DNA of 64,000 nucleotides, from assembly GCA_002067095.1 (NCBI GenBank), contig MVQD01000087.1, forward strand, positions 1 to 64,000, given 5' to 3'. Source of the DNA: Methanoregulaceae archaeon PtaB.Bin056. GTDB taxonomy: Archaea; Halobacteriota; Methanomicrobia; Methanomicrobiales; Methanospirillaceae. The notes under the pieces were generated by a model, which was not told the DNA's origin, did no database searches, and was given only the letters and a program-made list of their open reading frames with translations. The position numbers and the translations under genes were made by a program. Position 1 is the first letter of the stretch. The number at the start of each line of letters is the position of its first letter. Below, piece by piece: positions 8,722 through 16,996 of the stretch.

Positions 8722-9811
8722 GTTCCTGCACCTGATGCGGGCCTGCACCCTGGACCGCGGGCATTTTACCGTGACCGATATCCAGGAGGGGGCAGGAGTC
8801 CCGAGGAGCACTGCCCAGGACTGGATCAATCGCCTTGTCGAGGAGGGGTGCGTGCGTGTCCGGGAGAAAAAGATGGGGAGGAACCCTGCAAAGTATGCAG
8901 CCATCAGTGCACTTCCATCGAGCGCCTGCAGGAGAATATTCACCACCATAGACGGCGACCGGGTCGAGATCCACCACGAGTGCATGAGCAGTGCCTGCGC
9001 GGCGTTCTGTGCCTTCCATCATTCCCATGCAAGGGGTGTCATCCAGGATGTGCACAGGGATGGGACCCTCATCCGTGAATGGGCCCGCCTGGGGCGGGAA
9101 GATATCGATATCGGCCTTCACCCTTCGTCTGCGGTGGGGATTGCAGGCGTGGAGAGAGAAGGAGAGGACATTGTCCAGTATATCCGCTGTATTGGGGGAC
9201 CTGCCTACTCGCTCACCGACATGATGTCCCATGCCGAGGGGGTCTGCGAGGTGAGCATACAGCGTGCGGCGGATATCGTCGAGGGGAGTGTCCGTACCCG
9301 CGCACTGACGCACCTCATCATAGGAATCGATGACACGGACAGCCCCGAAGGGGGCGCCACGTTTGCCCTCGCCCTTGCCCTCCTCCAGCACCTCGAGACC
9401 ATGAAAGGGGTGCTCCCCATCAGCCATCACGTCGTCATGCTCAACCCCGCGGTGAGGGAGAAGACTGCAGGAAACTCGTGCAGTTATATCGAGATTGCAG
9501 TCCCCCCGGGGACTTATACTCTTATCCGCGACCGGTCCCTGGTCTTCCTGGAGGACGAAGCCCTTTCTGCAGAGTGGGGAATGGCCTTCAAGCAGGGATT
9601 CCATGTGCCCCCCGGTCTTCGCGCCTACGGCAGCAAGGCACGGAATGGGATTGTCACACGTGAAGAGGCCGAAGCAACCGCTGCCATTCACCAGGTCGAG
9701 GTCATCGGCGGCAGAGGCATCGTCGGTGCACTCGCGGCAGTCGCGCTCTCGGGCCTCCCTCATGAGATCCTGCTGAAAGCGGAAGCAGAGATCCCTCCCT
9801 CTCCATTCTAG
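8693..9811 (+). CDS. HTH domain fused to a DDTD-motif protein (Mmp11/TiaS-related)
   Basis: A 372-residue protein. The first 70 residues look like a winged helix (VTDIQEGAGVPRSTAQDWINRLVEEGCVRV). The C-terminal half carries LIIGIDDTDSPEGGATFALA, the hallmark of methanogenesis marker protein 11 and of tRNA-Ile agmatinyltransferase TiaS, followed by GNSCSYIEIAVPPGTYTL (in part) and a glycine-rich end (EVIGGRGIVGALAAVALSG). The spacing resembles Mmp11 more than TiaS. The middle has a cysteine/histidine cluster (CMSSACAAFCAFHHSHARG). The ATG at 8693 overlaps homoserine dehydrogenase, implying co-translation. Whether it regulates transcription, modifies RNA or serves methanogenesis is not known. 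Confidence 0.75.
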   Translation: MRSVIQKRREFLHLMRACTLDRGHFTVTDIQEGAGVPRSTAQDWINRLVEEGCVRVREKKMGRNPAKYAAISALPSSACRRIFTTIDGDRVEIHHECMSSACAAFCAFHHSHARGVIQDVHRDGTLIREWARLGREDIDIGLHPSSAVGIAGVEREGEDIVQYIRCIGGPAYSLTDMMSHAEGVCEVSIQRAADIVEGSVRTRALTHLIIGIDDTDSPEGGATFALALALLQHLETMKGVLPISHHVVMLNPAVREKTAGNSCSYIEIAVPPGTYTLIRDRSLVFLEDEALSAEWGMAFKQGFHVPPGLRAYGSKARNGIVTREEAEATAAIHQVEVIGGRGIVGALAAVALSGLPHEILLKAEAEIPPSPF

Positions 9812-10818
9812 CCATTGATTCTGATGAGGGGGATGATGGCGAGGAGGAGGACAAGGATAAGCAGGAGTATCACGGTGTGCCAGAGGATCGTCTTTGCTGC
9901 AGCTTTCTCCCTGGTGGACCTTGGTTGTATCTGCAGGACTATCGTTGCAATGATACTCCCTGCCATCAGTCCCACGGCGTTCTGGAGAGTGAGGACGAGC
10001 GCACTGAGCGTTCCTTCTGGGTACAGCGTAAAGGAGATCCCGCTCACGAGGGCCGGTGGCAACAGCGCTGCCGCCACGGCCACCCCCGCAATACTGTCGG
10101 GGATACCTTTTGCCAGGGCAACGATGGTCGCAAACCCGAGAAATATCGCCATGACGGCGAAGACTGGACTTGACTGGGTCCTGGAGAATATCTCGCCGGT
10201 CACCTCGAGAGGGATGAAGAAGCCGAGGATCCAGGTCACGATGAGTGAGAAGAGGATGAAAGATCCGAGGAGGAAGAATATGTTGAGAATATCGCGGAGG
10301 ACTGCCACACCGTCTCCTGTTGCGGAATGGAGTGCAAACGCGTAAATGGGTCCGATCACCGGTGCGATCAGCATGGCCCCGATGACGATCCCCACGTTGT
10401 TCAAAAAGAGGCCGACAAGGCCCACGATGCTCGCGACGGCAGCAAGGCTGAGGATATCAGCGTCGAGTCGCTCATAGGATTTGACGGAGTCCAGCAGCTT
10501 CTCTATGGGAGAGAGTTTCCTCTTCTTCGCAGCGTCCGGGGTCTTCCCCTCATCTTTTTCTCTCTCGTCAAAAAGGGGATATATGGTGAAATCAGGGGAA
10601 TAGACCTCGACGAGCGTATTCTTGTCTATATACCCGAGTATCACCCTTATCTTTGCCACCACCTCATCGAGGTCCCGGTCAGGGACCATAATGGTAAAAC
10701 GGGTCCTGTCTCCAAAATCCTCGCGGAGGTGAAAGTATCCTTTCAAAATTTGCGGGATGTTGGCGGCGTCTTCGTTTCCCACGGTGATGAGGATCTTCTT
10801 CAGGGCAACCCCTCCCAA
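9808..10818 (-). CDS. DUF389 (TIGR00341) membrane protein
   Basis: A 336-residue protein with a soluble N-terminal 110 residues and about seven membrane segments. The conserved DUF389 core is evident: YERLDADILSLAAVASIVGLVGLFLNN, then VIGAMLIAPVIGPIYAFA and IAGVAVAAALLPPALVSG. Function in the family is unknown. The TTG start at 10818 is supported by GGAGG four bases upstream on the minus strand. It converges with the HTH-DDTD gene, the two stop codons overlapping by 4 bp. Confidence 0.88.
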   Translation of the reverse strand: MGGVALKKILITVGNEDAANIPQILKGYFHLREDFGDRTRFTIMVPDRDLDEVVAKIRVILGYIDKNTLVEVYSPDFTIYPLFDEREKDEGKTPDAAKKRKLSPIEKLLDSVKSYERLDADILSLAAVASIVGLVGLFLNNVGIVIGAMLIAPVIGPIYAFALHSATGDGVAVLRDILNIFFLLGSFILFSLIVTWILGFFIPLEVTGEIFSRTQSSPVFAVMAIFLGFATIVALAKGIPDSIAGVAVAAALLPPALVSGISFTLYPEGTLSALVLTLQNAVGLMAGSIIATIVLQIQPRSTREKAAAKTILWHTVILLLILVLLLAIIPLIRING

Positions 10819-11032
10819 AAAGCCTCCATGGCTTTCAGTGTGTGTTCATCGTCCATTTATGTAAACCTGCTGGTCAATCCGGGCCATGCGGAGTGAATTG
10901 GGACTGTCCGGCCCGGTATATGCGTTTATCCGGCGTTAGATCCCGCTATTATTCCGTATTTCGCAAAAAGAGAAACGATTAACAGTCCCGCCTCCAGACA
11001 TTCACGAAAAAAGATGAGTCTGAGCCTTACCG

Positions 11033-11920
11033 ATGATGGGACCAGAAAAGGCGGTGCCTGAAAAGACCAGGGAGATGATCGTCTCCTTCCAGCGCGACGA
11101 GGTGACGGAGTACCATATCTACCGCATGCTCGCGGGAACGGCCAAAAATCCCCACAACGCATCGGTTTTTTTGAGAATGGCCGACCAGGAACTCGGGCAC
11201 TCTCGGATATGGGAGCATTACACCGGGAAGAAGGCAAGGCCCGTAGCAATACGGGTGTGGTTCTATTATCTCATCGCCCGTATCCTCGGGTTCACCTTCG
11301 CCATCAAGCTGATGGAGAACCGGGAGAACGCCGCGATTCAGAAGTACGGGGTGCTTGTGGAAACAATCCCGGAATTAGAAAAAATTATAGCCGAAGAGGA
11401 GCAGCACGAGATGGAGATCATTGCGCTCCTCGACGAAGAGCGGCTCCGGTACGTGGGTTCGATAGTCCTCGGGCTCAACGACGCACTCGTAGAGTTTACT
11501 GGAAGCCTTGCAGGGTTCACCTTTGCCCTCCAGGACCCGACCGTGATCGCCGCGGTGGGGTGCATCATGGGCATCGCCGCGGCGCTCTCCATGGCATCGT
11601 CTGAGTACCTCTCTCAAAAGACTGACGGGGCCGGGCAGGAACCCATGAAGGCCGCGTTCTATACCGGGAGCGCCTACATCGTCACAGTCCTGCTCCTCGT
11701 GCTGCCGTGTCTTCTCTTTGCCAATCCGTTTGCCGCGCTTGCGCTCTCGCTCTTGTCGGCCGTTGCAATCATCGTCTGTTTCACGTTTTACACCTCTGTT
11801 GCGGGGGATCTGCCGTTCTGGAAGAGGTTTTTCGAGATGGCCGGCATCTCCCTGGGCATCGCCGGGATATCGTTCCTGATCGGCCTCCTGATCAGGGCGT
11901 TTTTCAACGTTGATGTCTGA
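11033..11920 (+). CDS. VIT1/CCC1-family transporter with N-terminal ferritin-like domain
   Basis: A 295-residue protein. Residues 1-135 form a rubrerythrin-like domain with paired acidic/histidine motifs (ELGHSRIWEHY and EEEQHEMEI) suited to a di-iron centre. Residues 140-295 form the VIT1/CCC1 membrane domain (VGSIVLGLNDALVEFTGSLAGFTFAL, in part) with about five helices. Homologues such as MbfA export Fe(II) or Mn(II), so iron export or sensing is the likely role. Two adjacent ATG codons (11033 and 11036) compete as starts. The gene stands alone. Confidence 0.88.
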   Translation: MMGPEKAVPEKTREMIVSFQRDEVTEYHIYRMLAGTAKNPHNASVFLRMADQELGHSRIWEHYTGKKARPVAIRVWFYYLIARILGFTFAIKLMENRENAAIQKYGVLVETIPELEKIIAEEEQHEMEIIALLDEERLRYVGSIVLGLNDALVEFTGSLAGFTFALQDPTVIAAVGCIMGIAAALSMASSEYLSQKTDGAGQEPMKAAFYTGSAYIVTVLLLVLPCLLFANPFAALALSLLSAVAIIVCFTFYTSVAGDLPFWKRFFEMAGISLGIAGISFLIGLLIRAFFNVDV

Positions 11921-12067
11921 CAGGAGCCATCCTGACTGGTTCAGGTGAGGAGCAACGGGTACTGCCTGCGGTTCTCCGCGATGCCAGGCTTCGACGTCAC
12001 ACCGGACACCGTATTCGCGACAGGGGAAGAAGACGACGACCTGCCTGTCGGATATCCAGGAGGGCAA

Positions 12068-12472
12068 AAAACCCGTGTATTCTGAAAGGGAGGCTCATGG
12101 AGCCTTGAATTAGGGAATTCCGGGTCTTCTTGGGATATGCGGGGGTAGTAATCTTTCCTTTCGCGATGAGTGAATGGGAACCTGTCTGCATTGGCCTGGA
12201 ACGATTCTTTTTTTGAAAAATACTCGCGTATCCCAAAGCAGTTACGGGTGCATGGCATCCCTGAGATGGATAAGGAAGCCTGCAAGGTCCGAATCCAGGA
12301 ACCCTGCCCTCGCACCTGAATAGTCTGTTCTCTTTCCATGCCCTGAACCGTCGTCAGGGGTGAGCATGGTGACAGAGCAGGCCCGGTTCAGGGAAGGGTG
12401 CCAGGAGAGCAGCGCCTCGATGAGTTCGTACTTCAAGAGGTTCCCTGTATCACCTGCGTACAGGTGCTTCAT
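12068..12472 (-). pseudogene. Frameshifted remnant of a 'MKHxYxGD' uncharacterised protein
   Basis: The minus-strand frame starting at 12472 reads MKHLYAGDTGNLLKYELIEAL and later VTMLTPDDGSG, matching the N-terminal signatures of a widespread uncharacterised family. It stops at about 12242 after HLRDAMHP. A shifted frame carries on from about 12260 with NCFGIREYFSKK and FTHRERKDYYPRI, which fit the next expected blocks of the same family; after about 12120 the similarity fades and the usual 'DPD' block is missing. A single-base shift near 12245-12260 plus 3' decay explains this best. Family membership is from memory of its motifs. Confidence 0.55.
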
Positions 12473-12569
12473 CGGGAAGAGTCGTTTCTGCCGGGGCAGA
12501 AAGTAAAACGTAAAACCGGCTACAGGTCCCCTCTTTGCGGGGGACATACCACATCCTGCAGCCGCCGGG

Positions 12570-12842
12570 TTACCCGGTCCTCACCTTGTAGAGGGGTTTT
12601 CGTGCATCCTTGAAGTTGAATTTCGCCACGATCAGGCCGCTCTGCCTGAGCCTGTTCAGCGCGTTGCGTATGGTACGCGGCGAGAATGCCACCATGCCGA
12701 TTATCTCGTTCAACGTCCGCTCTTTTCCATCGCCGAGCAGTCTGAACACTGCCTGTGCGGAGGAGGGGAGGCAGTCGATGCTGGTGACTGGCCCCCGGGT
12801 CTTTAGCCCATCTGCCTGCGCAGGGGTTGATGCCAGTGTCAT
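12570..12842 (-). CDS. Small winged-helix DNA-binding protein
   Basis: A 90-residue protein with a single MarR-like winged helix: SSAQAVFRLLGDGKERTLNEI, then the recognition helix SPRTIRNALNRLRQSGLI and a short basic wing (AKFNFKDARKPLYKV). The ATG at 12842 follows GGAAGG and leaves a compact domain; earlier starts add an unconserved cysteine-rich tail. It diverges from the MsvR-like regulator across 213 bp that hold that regulator's probable operators, so the two may be cross-regulated. Its targets are unknown. Confidence 0.7.
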   Translation of the reverse strand: MTLASTPAQADGLKTRGPVTSIDCLPSSAQAVFRLLGDGKERTLNEIIGMVAFSPRTIRNALNRLRQSGLIVAKFNFKDARKPLYKVRTG

Positions 12843-12972
12843 GTATCCTTCCGTGTATTCATGAGGGGTTCGATCTTTGTTCGGTACAGGGGATCCTGCC
12901 CCTTCCGAACAGGGGTGAATCCCGGCACAGGTGCCGTCTGCCCTGGTCAGGGACAGAGTGGCACACATATCG

Positions 12973-13006
12973 TTCGATTGTCTACGAACATTCTACTATA
13001 TACGAA
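12973..13006. promoter_or_regulatory. Two tandem MsvR-box-like inverted repeats
   Basis: The first box, TTCGATTGTCTACGAA (12973-12988), fits TTCG-N8-CGAA, the form I recall for MsvR operators (TTCGTA-N4-TACGAA). The second, TTCTACTATATACGAA (12991-13006), keeps 7 of the 8 outer bases. Their starts are 18 bp apart. The pair sits directly upstream of the TATA box of the MsvR-like gene, where binding would block TBP/TFB. The repeats are seen; the operator role is inferred. Confidence 0.6.
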
Positions 13007-13012
13007 CTATAC

Positions 13013-13021
13013 AAATATATA
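13013..13021 (+). promoter_or_regulatory. TATA box of the msvR-like gene
   Basis: AAATATATA in an otherwise GC-rich region, 35-43 bp before the ATG at 13056, predicting a transcript start near 13043 and a leader of about 13 nt that includes the AAGGAG ribosome site. Confidence 0.6.
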
Positions 13022-13055
13022 CTTTTGCCCCCACTGAGTTGTAAGGAGAGGCGCA

Positions 13056-13829
13056 ATGACCGCACCACGTGAATATCCGGAGGATCCCGGGAGATTTATA
13101 CAGATTGTTGCCTCAGACCAGGGCCTCAAGTCAATCGACAGCCAGCTGAAAGGGAGGATCCTGGAGATGCTGCAGGAGAGGGACATGGCATTTGACGAGA
13201 TTGTCGGAAGGTCCGGCAGGGCGAAGTCGACCATCTCTGCGCACATGAAAGCCCTCTCTCTGGCAGGAATCACCACCATGCGCCCGGATCCAACAGACGC
13301 AAGGAAGCGGATCTTCTCCCTGAACGGGAGGATCCTCGTCCGGGCCAATTCAAATGATCCCGAGATGCTCTGGGCTGACCGTTTCTTTCCGGACGCACTC
13401 CCCCCCAACGCGACGACCCGGGATATTTTCCGCTTCATTCTCACATCGCTGCGCATCAGCCTGCTGTCTGAGGGGATACACATCCATCCAATCCTCGAGA
13501 GGGCAGGGAACAAAGCCGGCGCTGCAATCTATCCCCAGGTCAGGGCAGAAGGACTCTCCGCGTTCCTCGAAAACCTCTCCCTTTTCTGGTCCCGTTTCGA
13601 ACTTGGCGAGCTGGAGGTGGAGGGGTACGACCCGCTGACCCTGGTGATCCGGGACTGCTTCGAGTGCCTGGACCTGCCCATCACGGGGAGGCCTGAATGT
13701 TCGTTCGATTCGGGACTCCTCACGGCTCTCTTCTCTGCACATTTCAATGAGAAGAAGAGAGTGATCGAGACCCACTGTTATGCAATGGGGAGCAATCTCT
13801 GCCGTTTTGAGATCTGGGACGCCTGCTGA
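13056..13829 (+). CDS. msvR: MsvR-like redox regulator (winged helix + V4R domain)
   Basis: A 257-residue protein with an ArsR-type winged helix (about residues 30-98, recognition helix AKSTISAHMKALSLAG) and a C-terminal V4R domain (about 120-255) ending HCYAMGSNLCRFEI. Cysteines at 201, 204, 215, 241, 249 and 257 are candidates for metal or disulfide switching, as in MsvR, the methanogen redox-dependent repressor. Length matches the family. A clear AAGGAG site precedes the ATG. Two MsvR-like boxes abut its TATA element, so autoregulation is likely. No oxidative-stress operon adjoins it, unlike in Methanothermobacter. Confidence 0.82.
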   Translation: MTAPREYPEDPGRFIQIVASDQGLKSIDSQLKGRILEMLQERDMAFDEIVGRSGRAKSTISAHMKALSLAGITTMRPDPTDARKRIFSLNGRILVRANSNDPEMLWADRFFPDALPPNATTRDIFRFILTSLRISLLSEGIHIHPILERAGNKAGAAIYPQVRAEGLSAFLENLSLFWSRFELGELEVEGYDPLTLVIRDCFECLDLPITGRPECSFDSGLLTALFSAHFNEKKRVIETHCYAMGSNLCRFEIWDAC

Positions 13830-13842
13830 GAGGCATTTTTTT

Positions 13843-14346
13843 TCACTTTTTCTGGCCACCGAGGTCCCTTATGAGGCCGGGAGGCAGCAGCCAGAGGAGC
13901 TCTGCGCGTCCCGACTCTCCCGGAAACCGTATCCGTGCGATGCCGCCTTTTTTAAGGCTGATGCCGCAGTCATGGCGGTCGGATATGATGAGAGAGACGA
14001 GGGATGAGAGCTGCGGTTCGTGGCCCACAAGCAGAACCCGGTTTTCGTGCAGGATCTCATTGATCTTTCCGATGACCGCTGCGGGGGGGTAACCGGTGGC
14101 GAGTTCATTCCAGGAGGCGACCCGTTCAGGGTCTCCCAATACCCTGGCGATGATGGATGCCGTCTCCATAGCCCGGGGAAGCGGACTTGATGCGATGACT
14201 GAAAACTTGATGCCCCTGTTCCTCATCCACGCGCCGATTTCTGCGATCTCCTCTCGGCCCTGACGTGTGAGACGCCTCTCCCCGTCCCCAGGGTCACTGT
14301 GGTCAGCGGACCCCGCCTTTCCGTGTCTTAATATGTAGAGGTCCAT
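13843..14346 (-). CDS. sixA: SixA-like phosphohistidine phosphatase
   Basis: A 167-residue histidine-phosphatase-superfamily protein starting LYILRHGKAG, where RHG carries the catalytic histidine. The second catalytic block is VLLVGHEPQLSSLV, and SSPLPRAMETA supplies the conserved arginine. The size and the RHGKA motif place it in the SixA branch, which removes phosphate from histidines of signalling proteins; in archaea the substrate is unknown. The ATG at 14346 is chosen since the catalytic motif follows it at once. It converges with the MsvR-like gene, 13 bp apart. Confidence 0.85.
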   Translation of the reverse strand: MDLYILRHGKAGSADHSDPGDGERRLTRQGREEIAEIGAWMRNRGIKFSVIASSPLPRAMETASIIARVLGDPERVASWNELATGYPPAAVIGKINEILHENRVLLVGHEPQLSSLVSLIISDRHDCGISLKKGGIARIRFPGESGRAELLWLLPPGLIRDLGGQKK

Positions 14347-14454
14347 GAGAGGAGAGGGGAAGGCCTGCATGAAAACACTTGCGGGGCCATGCAGGCGGCA
14401 GGGAAGCGTGTCAGATGGGAACACGACGGAGAGGAATGGAGTAACGGGCGAGTA

Positions 14455-14537
14455 TGCGAGGGAGGGGATTCGAACCCCCGGACTCCTGCGAGAATGGACC
14501 CTAAATCCATCGCCTTTGGCCGCTCGGCAACCCTCGC
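14455..14537 (-). tRNA. tRNA-Leu (UAG anticodon)
   Basis: Read on the minus strand it has a 7-bp acceptor stem GCGAGGG/CCCTCGC, D arm, anticodon arm ATGGA-TTTAGGG-TCCAT giving UAG, a long variable arm (class II), the T arm GGGGGTTCGAATCCCC and discriminator A. No intron and no encoded CCA are seen. Confidence 0.95.
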
Positions 14538-15298
14538 TCTCCTGATACTAGGATCCTTGGGCAGAAAAAACTCTTGGCACGCTGCCAGGGTGGGAAATTA
14601 CGGTGATGTTTTGCGCGTGTGTTTCTCTCTGATTATACACCGGATCTGGAAATCGATTGAGAGATCACCCGTGTTGTCATTTTTTTATCGCAAAAATATT
14701 ATTCTGCGCAATTATTATATACGTGGAGATTGAATAGAAATATGCCATATATGAAGGTCTGGGTACATATACCAGGCCGAAGACCTTGCCAGATCAGCAC
14801 CAGCAAGGTCATGGCATCCCGGCCAAGCGTGTGAGGAACATGGTAAGGAACGCCGTCAACGAGAAGAAAGGGCATGAGGAAGCGTCTGACTGTTCGCCAC
14901 CTTTCGGTCAGCACATGCCCGATGGCGACTATTCCCTCCTACGAGCGAAAATTCTTGCCAAACTGGATGATGAGGATATCCGGGATGCACTCGCAGGCCT
15001 GAACGCCAGGCCTTTGTAACTTCATATATGGTATCTTTTCTGCTTTTTATGGCGGAAAAGAGCGAAACCCTGGCATTCCGTGCAGCCCTTTGCCGGGGTC
15101 GCGTCCAAATGACCCTCCAAAACTCCCCTTTTCCTGGAACCCTCTGAATATTACCTCCCTTTGCCGTCCTATGGACAGGTCCGGGGTATGCCTGAAACCG
15201 GCGCACTCAAGGCAGGGGGGGTCGGCAGGGGAAATCGTTGCCGGACAAGGCACAATCGGGGAGAATCAAGATAATCTCTCGCTTCCAATGACCTGATC
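14538..15298. other. Gene-poor stretch with one doubtful small ORF (14786-15019)
   Basis: A TATA-like run TATTATATA lies at 14713-14721, suggesting a plus-strand transcript starting near 14742. The only candidate gene is 14786-15019 (77 residues, plus), whose last 35 residues (MPDGDYSLLRAKILAKLDDE and on) have coding-like composition but no recognisable family and no clear ribosome site. The first part looks non-coding, so this could be a decayed gene. The remainder, up to TrkH, holds nothing I recognise. Confidence 0.35.
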
Positions 15299-16771
15299 AT
15301 GAAGCGGCTGGAGACCCTGGCCATCATCGCCCATGACATGGGGGTCATCTTCGAGTTCCTGGGGGTGATCACCCTGGTCCCGCTCCTCGTACTCATGATA
15401 TTCGGGGAGTGGGGGATGATGGTGCCGATGGCCTCCGTTCCGCTGACGTTCGTGGTCCTGGGCCTCCTCATCTCCCGCATACCGAGAAGGGAGTGTGTGC
15501 CGCAGCTCTCTGTGGCGCTCGCGGCCGTAGCCCTCGTATGGCTCGTGATTGCCGTCGTCGGATCTTTCCCCTTTGTTCTCGGTCTCCATATGAGCTGGAC
15601 TGACAGCATATTCGAGGCAATGTCGGGGTGGACCGATTCAGGGATTACCATGATCCGCTCTCTCGATACGACCCCGAACGTCATCCTGTTTTACCGATCA
15701 TTCATGCAGTGGATAGGCGGGATGGGGGTGATTGCGTTTGGTATCGCCATGCTCTCGAGATCAAGCCTCACCCAGCACCAGCTTTACCGGTCCGAAGGGA
15801 GGTCTGAAGAGCTGATGCCGAACGTTGTCTCCACCGGGAGGCGCATGTGGGTCATCTACCTCTTCCTCACAGTGATCTTCACGGGGATGGTGATGCTCTC
15901 GGGCATCCCCCTCTGGGATGCCTTCAACCTCGCCATGGTCGGAATCGCAACAGGGGGTTTTTCCATCCACGATGCCGGGATATCCTATTATGACAATGCC
16001 CTCCTCGAAGCCCTCATCATACCTGTGATGATTGCCGGGGCTCTGCCGTTCAAGCTCTACTTCTTCATGTACAGGGGGAAGATCAGGCCCTTTTTGCAGG
16101 ACCGTGTCGTCTGGCTCATCCTCTCCCTGATCCTTGCCGGGTCGTTTGTGATCACGCTGGACCTTCATATCTTCAACAGCTTTCCCCTCGAGACCGCGGT
16201 GCGGCAGGGAGTATTCTGTTCCACGTCCGCAGTGACCTCCACGGGCCTCCAGAACACGGATCTCCACTGGGTCGCAGCGCCCCTCATCGTCATCACCCTC
16301 CTGATGATGATCGGCGGGGCCTCAGGGAGCACTGCGGGAGGCATCAAGGCAAACCGCGTGATCCTGGGATACGAAGGACTTGTCTGGTGGTTCAGGCGCT
16401 TCTTTTCCAGGGGGAGGGCTATCGTGCCGTTCAGGCACGAAGGGAAGGTGATCCCCCGGCAGATCTCGGAGGTGGAGCTCTCCAAGAACATGCTGATCAT
16501 TGTCCTCTACGTACTCATCATCTTCGTTGCAACCATCGTCAGCCTCCACATCGCTCCGACCGACTTCTCCGTACACCACGTGGTGTTCGACGAGGTCTCG
16601 GCAATGAGCAACGTGGGGCTCGGGGTCGGATACATGACCCCTGAAAGCCCCCAGCCTGTCAAGTGGATATTCATTCTCCTGATGTGGATCGGGAGGCTCG
16701 AGATTATACCGGTGTTGATACTCATACTCGGCCTTGTCCGAGGATTCGATGCAAGAGTGGCAGGGAAGTGA
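15299..16771 (+). CDS. trkH: TrkH-family potassium uptake protein
   Basis: A 490-residue membrane protein with the four M1-P-M2 repeats of Trk/Ktr channels. The four selectivity-filter loops are visible as SGWTDSGITM (about residue 109), GIATGGFSIHD (about 215), TSTGLQN (about 313) and SNVGLGVGYM (about 435). It imports K+ across the membrane, normally with a TrkA regulatory ring; no trkA gene lies in this window, so the partner must be elsewhere. It ends 225 bp before the Eha operon, which has its own TATA-like element. Confidence 0.93.
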   Translation: MKRLETLAIIAHDMGVIFEFLGVITLVPLLVLMIFGEWGMMVPMASVPLTFVVLGLLISRIPRRECVPQLSVALAAVALVWLVIAVVGSFPFVLGLHMSWTDSIFEAMSGWTDSGITMIRSLDTTPNVILFYRSFMQWIGGMGVIAFGIAMLSRSSLTQHQLYRSEGRSEELMPNVVSTGRRMWVIYLFLTVIFTGMVMLSGIPLWDAFNLAMVGIATGGFSIHDAGISYYDNALLEALIIPVMIAGALPFKLYFFMYRGKIRPFLQDRVVWLILSLILAGSFVITLDLHIFNSFPLETAVRQGVFCSTSAVTSTGLQNTDLHWVAAPLIVITLLMMIGGASGSTAGGIKANRVILGYEGLVWWFRRFFSRGRAIVPFRHEGKVIPRQISEVELSKNMLIIVLYVLIIFVATIVSLHIAPTDFSVHHVVFDEVSAMSNVGLGVGYMTPESPQPVKWIFILLMWIGRLEIIPVLILILGLVRGFDARVAGK

Positions 16772-16947
16772 AAACGGCAAACCTGGTGCTCATGGGAGAA
16801 CACGCCATACATGTTCCACCCGGCACCCTGGCGGGCGAACGCGGGGAGGGCCAAGCTTACACCTTGGCCTGGGCGGCGTCGACCCATTCCCCTGCGTGCA
16901 CCAATCTGACCCCTTACCTCACCCCATTCGCCGCAAATTACCAAAAT

Positions 16948-16959
16948 CAAAATATTATT
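16948..16959 (+). promoter_or_regulatory. TATA-like element of the eha-fwd operon
   Basis: CAAAATATTATT is the only AT-rich block between TrkH and the first Eha gene and lies about 40 bp before its ATG. All later genes to 27867 are overlapping or separated by at most 9 bp, so this probably drives the whole 10.9-kb unit. Confidence 0.55.
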
Positions 16960-16996
16960 CTTCTCACAACCCAACCACCTGTAGGTTGACGGCCCG

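Noticed and set aside
14699-14914. 71-residue minus-strand open frame after tRNA-Leu
   Set aside because: Crosses a TATA-like region and has no family signature; a chance frame.
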